Source: Adiantum capillus-veneris (lineage: Eukaryota; Streptophyta; Polypodiopsida; Polypodiales; Pteridaceae). Taken from it: a stretch of 64,000 bases of DNA. A program made the position numbers and the translations under genes. Shown here piece by piece: positions 24,102-33,465 of this stretch; the stretch's first letter is position 1; every line of letters begins with the position of its first letter. Below the pieces are notes generated by a model. The model did not search any database, was not told the DNA's origin, and saw nothing but the letters and a program-made list of their open reading frames with translations. Location: the NCBI GenBank assembly GCA_014529385.2, contig CM043963.1:1366001-1430000 (forward strand). Direction: 5' to 3'.

Positions 24102-24119
24102 TCCTCGGCAACGGCGCCA
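24102..24119 (-). other. Element A primer-binding site (tRNA-Asp type)
   Basis: The minus strand reads TGGCGCCGTTGCCGAGGA, four bases inside the 5' LTR. It differs by one base from the tRNA-Asp-complementary site of Athila/Tat-type elements. Confidence 0.85.
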
Positions 24120-24123
24120 AAAA

Positions 24124-24373
24124 TGTGCGCTCCTTGCCGCACTGTTGAAGCAAGGGACTTGCCAATACACCGTATGCGAGCCACAAACGGCTCCAAGCAC
24201 ACAACAAGCCTAAACTAGCAAGCTCAAGAAAACAAAGGGTGTGTCACTCACCGCTCTACGCTCGCCTTCGTGGTGGATTCCTCGCCGCGATGAAGAAGAA
24301 GCTGCAGTCGTGCCGCACTCAACCGCTTCGCCGCCGTCGTGCCTTCGTAATGCTCGATCGCACACACACTCTC

Positions 24374-24404
<31 letters not shown>

Positions 24405-24698
24405 AGGAGGTGAAGAAGAAGAAGATGGAGATGGAGCAAGAGCACTCTTCAATTGCACAAATGAGAGAATGAGTAAAAATTAGGTTTAGTTGGCTTTTAT
24501 AGGAGCTCACCCCATTCACACTTGGGCGCCCATGCTTAACCAACTAATCCCTTGAATGTCCAAGTTAAAGTGCGCCTCTCATCGGCGATCACTCTACCTT
24601 TCCCTATTGGACCGACAAGCCCGGTACCTGACTCTACCAAATACATAATACACGTCCGTCGTAGGTGATGGGGTGTCCGTGAGCCGTGAGGGTTAACA
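24124..24698 (-). repeat. Element A 5' LTR
   Basis: 575 bp, near-identical to 15718-16292, and followed by the target duplication AACAC. The promoter TATAAAAG is at 24501-24494 on the minus strand, with a short (GA)n tract about 110 bases downstream. Confidence 0.9.
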
Positions 24699-24974
24699 AA
24701 CACTTAGCAACTGCCCTATAGATTTTCTTTACCTCCTGCTCATCAATGGCACCATCCTCTCACTCTCGCGCCATCCTTTTTTCCATGTTTCTTTGTTCCC
24801 TTTACTTTGTAGCCCAGTAGTTTTGTAGACTCGGCAGAAGATCCCTTGGGATAACAGATAATGGAGGAAGGTAAAGGGGGTTTGTACTGCCATTATGAGT
24901 ATTATGTGATTCCATGTGGAACGTGCGAGGATGTTGCTGACACAACAATGAAGACAGTCAAAATAGTTCCATAG

Positions 24975-24980
<6 letters not shown>

Positions 24981-25065
<85 letters not shown>
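24981..25065. repeat. (GA)n microsatellite
   Basis: About 85 bp of uninterrupted GA dinucleotides upstream of the decayed host gene. Confidence 0.95.
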
Positions 25066-25067
<2 letters not shown>

Positions 25068-25154
25068 TTCATTCAAGTTGAATATGGCTGGCAATGAGGA
25101 GCTGGTTGATATGGCTTTGTGTTGTGTCCGCAAGCCCCTGCAGCAGCTATGGGG

Positions 25155-25156
<2 letters not shown>

Positions 25157-25224
<68 letters not shown>
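25157..25224. repeat. (GA)n microsatellite
   Basis: About 68 bp of GA dinucleotides, 91 bp from the previous tract. The open frames of Ser-Leu or Arg-Glu repeats across both tracts are artefacts. Confidence 0.95.
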
Positions 25225-25227
<3 letters not shown>

Positions 25228-25527
25228 GGGGGAAGAGACAAAATGGGCACAAGAGGAGGAGGGACCCATTGAGGCAGTGCTGTAGAGAGCCCAAAGGAGT
25301 GGCGAGACGAGAGGGAATTTAAATGCGCAGGCAGTTTGCTACTTTAAGATTTAGTATTAAAGTGACATGGAATTTCTAGCCCACCTAAATTCCAACCTCT
25401 CCGCCAAAAAGATTTTACCTTTCTTTATATGAAATGAAAATGAATAACCCACCACCCATTTCATCTCCTCCCAAAGGAGTGTCCAAGACACTCCTTTTCG
25501 GTACCACCTAAACATGCTATCACCCGT

Positions 25528-26960
25528 GTGTGTTTTCCTACAACCCTAATTCCAACAGATGCTGACCAATTAATCAAGGAATTTGACTTGGAGCAGCATC
25601 TAGAGACCATCAAGATGCAACTCCATTTCCAAAGAGTGATATCCAACCTTTGGGAGCTGGATGCCCAAGATTCCAAAGTAGAGGCCCAAGCAGCAAAGGT
25701 AGAGAACACAAGATAGCATCAACAAATAGAAAGTCTCCAAGGAATTCAAAACAAACTACAAGATGAATTGGCAAAAGAAAAGAGAGAAGCTTCTAGCTAT
25801 GAAAAATAACTTCAATAGCATATTGCAGCTAACAATGAAATGCAAGTGGAGAGGCAAGCACTAGAGGAACAACTGGAGAGAGAACAAAAAAAGAAGACAA
25901 AGCTTGGAGAGTCTTAGTGTGTGGTCAAGCACACCTTAACTCAGCTTTTGTCAATGCAAGATATACTAGCTCCAACCTCTACTTCACATGCACCAACCGC
26001 TATTCTAGAGGATTTGAACACCATCAAAGCAGATCTAGCTCAAGCCAAGTATGACAAACAAATAATGATAGTCAGCCATATGTACATACAAGCTCAAAAG
26101 ACTAGGAGATCCAGACAGTGAAGGAAAAATTGGCTAAGGAACAAACCAACTTAGCTATCCAAGCTGAAAAGAGCATAGAGGATCTACAAAGAAGAGACAT
26201 GGAAATCAGTGCTCTACAAGCAAAGGCAATGATATAAGCTCAACCCACACTAGATGCAGAGACCACACAGGTAAACCTACCCCCAATAGATCTACCAAGT
26301 ACATGTATTGAGGGTGGGTTACATGATTTTGAGGACATAGAGGAGATCACAGATGCTAGATAAGAAATCAAAAGGTGGATGTTGAGATTCCAGACCCATC
26401 TCACAAGGAGTACATGCAATATGAGTTTAAGATCTTGGAATCCATTGCTTTGTTAATGATCAAGCCTAATAGGAGGTCCAAATTTTCATCCATGAAGTGA
26501 TACCCTTGCCACCACTGATGAAGAAAGAAGCCCTCTTATGGAAAAGAAATCTCCTCTCGACACTTGAGTCCAACAAAAAGGGATACTACAAAGATGCACG
26601 TGTGTTAGTGGATAAAGTGCTAGCCATTTTAGAAAATTGATCCCTATGGTGTAATAAGTGGTTTGAAGAGTGATCACAAGACGAAACAACATATTGCAGT
26701 GCACCCTAGCATCTCAGGATTGACCCAAATTTTGGCCCCATCAATAGAATGAAATCCTAGGACAGCTATGATATTTGGAAAAATAGAAGACTCTCAGTGC
26801 TAAACGACCCTGTAATTAATCAAGAACTTTTAGAAATCCACCTTGCATTGGTCCCTTTGGATGTCAAAAGCAGTTGGAGCTAGCTTGAACTCTTACTAGA
26901 GAGAAATTTCTAGAAGGCTAAACAATAAAGGACTCCAGTGATCAATTCATTTTTGGGATG
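25528..26960 (+). pseudogene. Decayed coiled-coil reading frame, unknown
   Basis: Between many stops and frame changes this stretch keeps long Gln/Glu/Lys-rich heptad-like peptides. Examples are LIKEFDLEQHLETIKMQLHF, KLQDELAKEKREASSYEK and MQVERQALEEQLEREQKKK, with KKEALLWKRNLLSTLESNKK further on. I do not recognise a family. The first third is consistent with a coiled-coil protein or a gag N-terminal region. It lies just upstream of LINE-like and copia remnants on the same strand and may belong to one of them. Confidence 0.35.
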
Positions 26961-27084
26961 ATAACAACAAACACTAGAAATCTTCTGACTCTCTAGCTGA
27001 CCAACTTCAATTGAATGGCATGGAAAAGGTACTTGTATGTAGAGCGGTTGAAGGCATGGTTGATGCTAATTCAGGAATCCACTT

Positions 27085-27340
27085 TTGAGTGGAAATCTTG
27101 GAAATGGCCCAAGAGTAGCCTTTTTTTGTCAACCTCACACCAAGAACATATATCAAGAGCTCATGCACAAGGATGATTGGTTTGCCTCCTTGAACAAACA
27201 GTGGAAAAAACAATGGTCAAAAGCCCGTTGGTCTTTGGTCACAATGAACATTTGGGGGCCACAATGGCCCTAGTATATGAAGGTGTTTTTCTGGAAGGTG
27301 CTATGGGGGGCCTTGCCGACGCGCGTCAAGATTCAAGAAT
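27085..27340 (+). pseudogene. LINE reverse-transcriptase C-terminal (zf-RVT-like) scrap
   Basis: The residues KVFFWKVLWGALPTRVKIQEWGI resemble the conserved segment after the reverse transcriptase of plant LINEs (the zf-RVT region, typically KVFLW....LPT...L..RGI). Only this scrap is seen, with a stop (TAG) just before it, and it runs straight into the copia RNase H frame. Low certainty. Confidence 0.35.
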
Positions 27341-27344
27341 GGGG

Positions 27345-27593
27345 CATTGGATCCACTCCCAAGAAACCACACTTGGATGCAGTGAGGTGCACTTTGCACT
27401 ATGTGAGTGCTACTTTTGATTATGCACTCTTTTATAGGGCTGATGTGGAGTTGCAACTCTATGGCTACACATATACGGTTTGGGCTAGTAGTACATACGA
27501 TCACAGGTCTACCAATGCATTCCTGTTCTCACTTGGGAGTGCTATTGTCACATCGAGCAACAAGAAACAATCTACAATTTCTCTTTCAAGTAC
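27345..27593 (+). pseudogene. Ty1/copia RNase H, first half
   Basis: The frame reads KKPHLDAVRCTLHYVSATFDYALFY, then YTVWASSTYDHRSTNAFLFSLGSAIV and SSNKKQSTISLSS. This is the copia RNase H pattern (P-HWDA..ILRYLKGT..YGL, D.RSTSGYVF.LG...SW.SKKQ..VALSSTEAEY). Element C interrupts the frame exactly at the SST-EAEY position. The catalytic Asp of the usual D-ADWAG motif is replaced (VWASS), so the domain was probably already inactive. Confidence 0.75.
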
Positions 27594-29969
27594 TGATAGC
27601 CGTTTTTCGGCTTTCCATAATTGCTATAGTAAGCTACCTCACCCTATCAAATCACTCAAACATTTTGGTTATCCCTACCATTTCACTGTACTATGGCGTG
27701 TGTGAGTTAGGGACTTTCTCCATATTTTCTTAAAAACCCTCAGCTAGCTAGTCACTAGGCTAGTTGAGCCAAAAAAATAAATAAAATCAAAAAAATAAAA
27801 TATATTATGGCCCATTTGTGTGTAAATATTTCATTTTATATAGGGCCTAAATAAAAGGATTTTTTATAATTATTTTGGTATTTATTTAAATATTTCTACC
27901 TATGGTATGTTATTTATGCTATGTACATTGACTTACCATTACCATATTTTTTCTTACCATTTTGCATACTCTTTATTCCATATAAAAATAATTTCATGCA
28001 AGCTTTTCTTATTTTTGGTGTAACTCCATCCCAAAAAAAAATCCAAAAAAACTAGTTCTATTTAGTGTATATTTTTTCACTATTGTGATTTTTTCCTTCC
28101 TACATCTATTACTCTCATAAATTAGACCACCAAAAATATTCATCTTTTTATGGTAGACTTATAATGAGAGAGATTTATTTTGACCCCTTTATATTTTTTC
28201 CACCTATATTATTTACATTTGACATGTACATATTTTTTTTTAGACCCCTCAATATTTGATTTTCTTAGTTGTACTATTCATTTATATTATGATCTCAACA
28301 ATATCTTCAATTATAGACCTACCAAATAAGGTCAAAGGTATGTGGAATGCATGCATGCACCATGGGGGGCTCACTCTTGGAGGTATTCAAAAGAATCATC
28401 CAAAGAAGGACCTCACAAAGACTTTGTGCAGTGGAAAAAACAGTCGGTTTTGTTGAATTTTTAAAGATCACATGCTCCCCAAATTTGAAAAGGTGATAAA
28501 AACAAAGGTTGTAGCTGAAATTTTACCTCAAATTTTTTCATATTTTTATAAGCTACGAGCTGAGAGCTATGATTTTATTGGTGGACCCCAGTTTGCCCAT
28601 GCTATGCAGCCACACTCCCTCTTCCACTTTATCATTTTCCTCTTTCACACACACTTCTCCACTCATCATCCCCACCTCTCTCACCACTCCTCTGTGCACC
28701 CTACTCACCTTCTTCTCAACCTTGAAGAATAATAGAAACCATGGTGAACTCATGTCTCCTACACACACTTCCATTCCAAATTTGACCACTTAGTCTCATT
28801 TTTCCTCATCCATATTATCCATATCTATAAAAAAAAACCACAAAATTCAGCCTCTTCTCTTGAAAGACAGCATCATGATGATTACTCATGTTCACTTACC
28901 TTGGCTCCCAAAGGAAGGTCAAGAGTGGAGAAAAAACGTACCGTCGAAGCTAGTGGACTATCAACTAGCGTCAAAATTGACCCTACTCAAGACACTTGGA
29001 GCATCAACATTATAAGAAATCCATATTTTCTTACCTATTAAGAGTTTTTTCTTTTATTTGTATCCTATATGGATACTTCCATTGTAAATATCCAATTCCA
29101 TTTGTAAATTAATAAAAATACTAACTCTACTAATTTACTAACACTAACCTACTATGAAAAGTCCTATCACCTCCACTTCTCTCCTCTCTCTCTTCTTCAT
29201 CTATCCCCACCAACTTCTTGATAATTCCAAGCAAAATAAATTAGATAAGTGCTGAAAATGTAACCCAACCATGGTTAGAGGAGTAACCCTAGCCCTCAAA
29301 ATTGCTATAAAAGGAGGGTGTAGCTATCACAAAAGGGGGGAGCCATAAGCAAGATCACTATGCTATAGCTTGATAATCCAAGCTCAACCTCTCTAGAAGG
29401 AGCTCTTGAGTGGAAGCTCATTGTCTTATGCATATGCATGTATTGTATTAGGGGTGATTAGCAAGGGAACTCTATGCCATTGTAAGAGAGAGTGATCATT
29501 CAATTGAGAGTAGGAAATCTATCATTTCTCCTACTAGTGTAAGCCCAACATTTGCTGAATCAAGATGGGTGGATTTGGAGTAATCTTGGATACTTTGTCT
29601 CTCTTTCAATGTGAAGTAATGGACAACAATGATGTGTAAGTGTCTTGGTGTTTTTTTTTAAAGTTCTTGATAGCTTGTCTCTGGGTGTTGTCATCAATTT
29701 AGCCATAAATCCTACATACTGTAAGAGGGCGACAGGGTGGAGAGGACTCCCTTGGCTTTAAGATAGTGATTGGGGTGGCTTTTCTTGTGATGTGTTGTGG
29801 TGTAATTTACTCAAGCTATGTTGAACAAACACTAATCTCACTTTCATTGGTCATGACAGATTTGTAAGAAGGTATTAGTGCAACAATCACCCCCTCCCCC
29901 TTCCCTCTTTTTCTTACATATATAATTGTGTTTGCTTGATCACTATTGAAAATTTCAAAGCAGCTCGAG

Positions 29970-30011
<42 letters not shown>

Positions 30012-30183
30012 GCATCCTAGTTCGCATCCAAAACTAGGTGGTGCCCCAAATTTTTGTAGGGTTAGGTTGCGGGTTTGTGTGTGTGTTTGCTGTTTTTTCC
30101 AACCCCAACTCAATTGAGTAGCACGGGAGCCTAGAAAAGTGCTTAGAGGCCACTCTTCTTGTTGCCCACTCCGGACCGCCTCA
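27594..30183 (+). repeat. Element C 5' LTR
   Basis: 2,590 bp, from TGATAGCCG to GCCTCA, very AT-rich in the first 1.3 kb. A TATAAAAGG box at 29306-29314 lies about 0.9 kb from the LTR end, so the transcribed R-U5 part is long. A (CT)n tract lies at 29972-30009. Short open frames at 28256-28793 occur identically in the other LTR; they show no family features and are not called as genes. Confidence 0.9.
29306..29314 (+). promoter_or_regulatory. Element C TATA box (5' LTR)
   Basis: TATAAAAGG within 'attgctataaaaggagggtg'. The same box is at 37821-37829 in the 3' LTR. Confidence 0.7.
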
Positions 30184-30185
30184 AA

Positions 30186-30203
30186 TTGGTGCCCCCACTG
30201 AGG
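30186..30203 (+). other. Element C primer-binding site (tRNA not assigned)
   Basis: TTGGTGCCCCCACTGAGG begins two bases after the 5' LTR end. The TGG start and position fit a tRNA 3'-end complement. I cannot name the tRNA. Confidence 0.6.
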
Positions 30204-30261
30204 AACCAACTTGTGTATGTTTTTGTGTAGGATCAATCTTTAGAATAGTCAAGTAGTTTGC

Positions 30262-30714
30262 ATGAATCATGAGAATTTGTATGATCCTTTCATTCCAATT
30301 GCAAAGCAAAAGGTACACATAATTGTTAGTACTAAGTTGCAATTCCAACGTGTAATTCGTAAAATTTTAGGTCCCCTTAGGTTGGCCGAGATAAACACAT
30401 CAGTAAATCCCTTTATTTTGCCTCTCATTAGGTACGACCTTAGTTTGGACGTCTATATTTTTGTTTTGTTTTAAGCATTAGGTCATGCATAGACCATGGA
30501 TAATGGCCCAAGAATAGAGGTTTTCCCCTTCTATTTCACTCCACACATTAGAATAAACGTTGCAATTAGTAGGAAGATCCACTTTCAACAACGTATGGTG
30601 TTCATGTTTGGTGCCCAAAGAGTAAGAGAAATTCTCGCATCACCAAACCCTGTCATTCTTCCTCTTATTGATTATCATAGGTCATTTGATGTGAATATTT
30701 TTATTTTGTTGTAG
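30262..30714 (+). repeat. Two related 70-72 codon frames in the element C leader
   Basis: Frames at 30262-30474 and 30496-30714 encode similar peptides. Both have a V-S-K-FQ region, then NP(F/V)ILPLI-Y, then S(L/F)DV-IF(V/I)L at the end. They are 234 bp apart start to start and look like an old tandem duplication. Whether they are translated is unknown. They precede gag in the same orientation. Confidence 0.5.
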
Positions 30715-30798
30715 AATAGATTGCAATTTAGAAAATATTATTGTGTAATTATTTTAAAGAAATAAAAAACAAAAACGTGTCACTTTGGAATCAATTCA

Positions 30799-33465
30799 AT
30801 GGAGAGCCAACGCCAAATGTCTAGATATCCTCTTTTCTTTGGAGAGCTTGGAGAGGATGCATAATTATTTTTAGCAAATTTCAAGATGTCTTGTCATATC
30901 AAGAGGATAGTAAGTGATCAAGAACGCGTAGAGATGTTTGAAGTGGTCCTTAGGAAGGATACTAGCACTTGGTTTGACTCGTTGCCTGAGGAAGTTAAAG
31001 GGAATTACACGGAAGTTGTGAATCATTTCAAGAGGTACTTCTTTGATCCCCAAAACACTCAAAAACTATGGCAAGACATTGTTTCTCATAAGAAAAAAGA
31101 CCTAGATGACTACTTCTTGTACAAGCAAGAGTTTCTACGTCTTTGGGCTGTATGGGTGAGAAATGTTGCTAACCCTGGTGATGGTGCAGAGTTCCTAAAG
31201 AAGGAGAGGTTCATAGCCGGACTCTTTCCTGACCTTAAGATAAAAGTTGAGGTGGGTGCACCTGATACCTTTGATGCAGCTGAAGCTAGGGCTGCTGAGA
31301 AATATAGAAAACTCAAGTGCCTAAGGGGAGAGGTTCCAATAGAAGGTCTTAGACCCAAAGGTAAGTCACAAGCATCAACATCTAGGGAGCTTCCAGAGGT
31401 AACGGCGGAAGTGATTGAGAAGTTAAATGAATCTTTAAGCAGCTTGTCAATTCACCTGGCACAAGCTGTAGGTCCAAAGAGACAAGCAAAGAAGTCTGAA
31501 GAGCGAGATTCACGACCTAGGAGAGTCTTGCAATGTTGGAATTGCGGTGAGTCTGGACATGGGATGTATAATTGTCCTTGGCCCCGTGGGGAGCCAGGAA
31601 GACCTAACTTGAATTACCCAGTGATGAATGAAGGTGAAGGAACTGGTCAACAACCAAGGCTTCTACAAAGACCAAATGGACCAAGACAACCTCCGCAAGG
31701 GGTAGAAGGAGTTCCACCTTTGCGAGATCCAAATGTGCATGTGGTAGAGGTGACAAACTCAAATGAGGTTGACATGGAAGCAAATGGCATTAAGCGTGGC
31801 CGAGGAAAAGGTAAAGAGAAAGAAGGTGTCACATCACAAAGTGACCATGGACGAGGCAAGAAGGCAAAGGAGACCAAGGAAGCTAAGAGGACTCGAAGTT
31901 GTATCAATCTCCAAGACTTCCCTCTTGGACATGGTATGGCTCCATACAACCTATTGAAAGACATGAGAGGTAAGGGTCCTGATATCTCATGGCCTCAGTT
32001 TCTTGCATTATGCCCACAAGTTAGGAGGGATTTAATGAAGGCAGTTAGCACTAGGAGAAAGATAAAAGAGAGTGTTCCTGTTGTAAAAATTGCACATGCT
32101 GAAATGAATGAGGATATTACACATGTGCTAGATTGTTACATCAAAGGAAGATTGATTAGGAAAGGTCTAGTGGATGGGGGTGCACAAATTTGCATCATGA
32201 CAGAAGGACTCATGCAAAGACTAGGCATGCACATCCATGAGACACCTGAAATTAAAGTCAAAATGGCAAACAATAGCAAATCTAGGTGTATAGGCATTTG
32301 TAAAAATGTTTTTGTAGAGGCCTTTGTCATTAAGAAGGTAGTGGATTTTTATGTTATGTCTATGAAAGGAAATGGTTATCCATTTATCCTAGGAAGACCA
32401 TGGCTAATGAAAATGCGAGCTTTGCAGGATTGGGAGAGTGGAAAGCTAATTTGCAGGAATGACAATCATAAGAAGGTTGTCTTTGACATGAAGGAGCAAC
32501 GCCAAGAGGAGCTCCATGAAGAATCATCTCAAAGTGAGACGGAGGAAGGCTGGACCGATAGCACTTCAGAAGGAGAAAGTAGCGCCAGCATTACTGAAGA
32601 GGAGTCTTCCATCGAAGTCATGGGGGTAAGGTTTAAGCCAAACAACCAAGAGACCTCTTGCCCAGGTTTGGAAGAGGTAGGTTCCCAAGAAAACCAAAAA
32701 GTGGAAGATGAAAGAATGCTAGAAGGTATGTTATCTACAACACTTACAAAGGATGAAAGAGAGGAGCTCAAAGGTGTGTTAAGGAAATTTCCTAGGCTTT
32801 TTGCTAAAGACTACACCGATGTGCGTGAAGTAGATGCTGCTCAACACAAAATTGAGTTGAAGCCAGAGGCCACACCTAAGGCTCAGAAGCTACGAAGGCT
32901 AGGAGTCATCAAGGAGCAGGCTTTACTCAAGGAGGTAAGAAAGCTTCTAGCAGTAGGTTTCATTTATCCAGTGGAGAATTTAGAGTGGGTCTCTCCCGTT
33001 GTTGTCACTCCTAAGAAAAATGGCAAGTGGAGGGTGTGTGTGGATTACCGTCCACTCAATGAGGCAACAAAAAGAGATCACTTTCCCCTCACATTTCAAG
33101 ATGAGATACTAAATGAGGTAGCTGGTCATGAGAAGTACACTGTGTGTGATGGCTACTCGGGTTACTTTCAAATAGGTATTGCATTAGAAGATCAGTTGAA
33201 AATAACCTTCATTACTCCTTGGGGTTGTTATGCTTTTAGAGTCATGCCATTTGGACTGACAAATGCTCCTGCAACTTTCCAATGCGTCATGAACATGGTG
33301 TTTCAAGCATTCTTTGAAAAGTCCATTAGGGTTTTTATTGATGATTTTTGCATTTATAGCTCAAAATCATTGCATCTACAAAGGGTAGAAGAAGGTTTAA
33401 AGAATCTCTACGACATGGGAGGTCAACTCAACCCCGACAAGTGCCACATGGTGAGGATGCAGTGA
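30799..33465 (+). pseudogene. gag-pol: Element C gag-protease-RT, first half of gag-pol
   Basis: The likely start is the ATG at 30799. An in-frame TAA at 30862-30864 is followed by an open stretch of 859 residues from 30886. In that stretch: capsid domain (DTSTWFDSLP... about 20-150), zinc knuckle CWNCGESGHGMYNC (217-230), retropepsin with LVDGGAQIC (D430) and ILGRPW (501-506), and reverse transcriptase (about 690-859) with VVVTPKKNGKWRVCVDYR, LTNAPATFQ and the catalytic FIDD (817-820). The frame is lost by a one-base shift between about 33440 and 33465. The RT would copy the RNA to DNA in cytoplasmic particles. A DGG acid triad is common in plant gypsy proteases. Confidence 0.85.

Larger units (their letters stand above)
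15718..24698 (-). mobile_element. Gypsy element A, complete but non-autonomous
   Basis: This is an 8,981-bp LTR retrotransposon with 575-bp LTRs at each end and the 5-bp target duplication AACAC at 15713-15717 and 24699-24703. A tRNA-Asp-type primer site and a polypurine tract (minus strand AAGAAGGGGGGCA, just inside 16293) are present. Inside is one gag-protease-tail frame (23097-17920) with a single nonsense codon. RT, RNase H and integrase are absent. I saw only two base differences between the two LTRs (C/T in 'cactgt(c/t)gaagc' and G/A in 'gccgc(g/a)ctc'), which implies recent insertion. It split the decayed host gene. Confidence 0.9.
11370..24976 (-). pseudogene. Decayed host gene of the 'DFAENY / SGHGKGEHDGAG' family
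   Basis: Pieces on one strand and in the right order match a family of large uncharacterised proteins that I recall from mosses, ferns and animals. 24976-24704 and 15717-15209 hold the N-terminal part (VAKALGLHRRNAV, then THTSPNKTDAVRKRI). 13805-13298 holds NIRMSLRCFEDLKPYFVRKL and a Cys-rich part. 12577-11849 holds VSIMDFAENYSFKVQNEI, ASQFKARQPFYFVARFF and FFASGHGKGEHDGAG. 11780-11370 holds LSCFCGACIKGQWRRC and ADFYVLKCTNTKRL. It is broken by several stops, a frameshift near 13690, a solo LTR, element A and a repeat-filled intron. The biochemical role of the family is unknown to me. Exon limits other than 15209 and 13805 are approximate. Confidence 0.65.

Noticed and set aside
28256-28793. 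Short frames repeated at 36769-37306
   Set aside because: They are identical because they lie in the two LTRs of element C, in low-complexity AT-rich sequence without family features.
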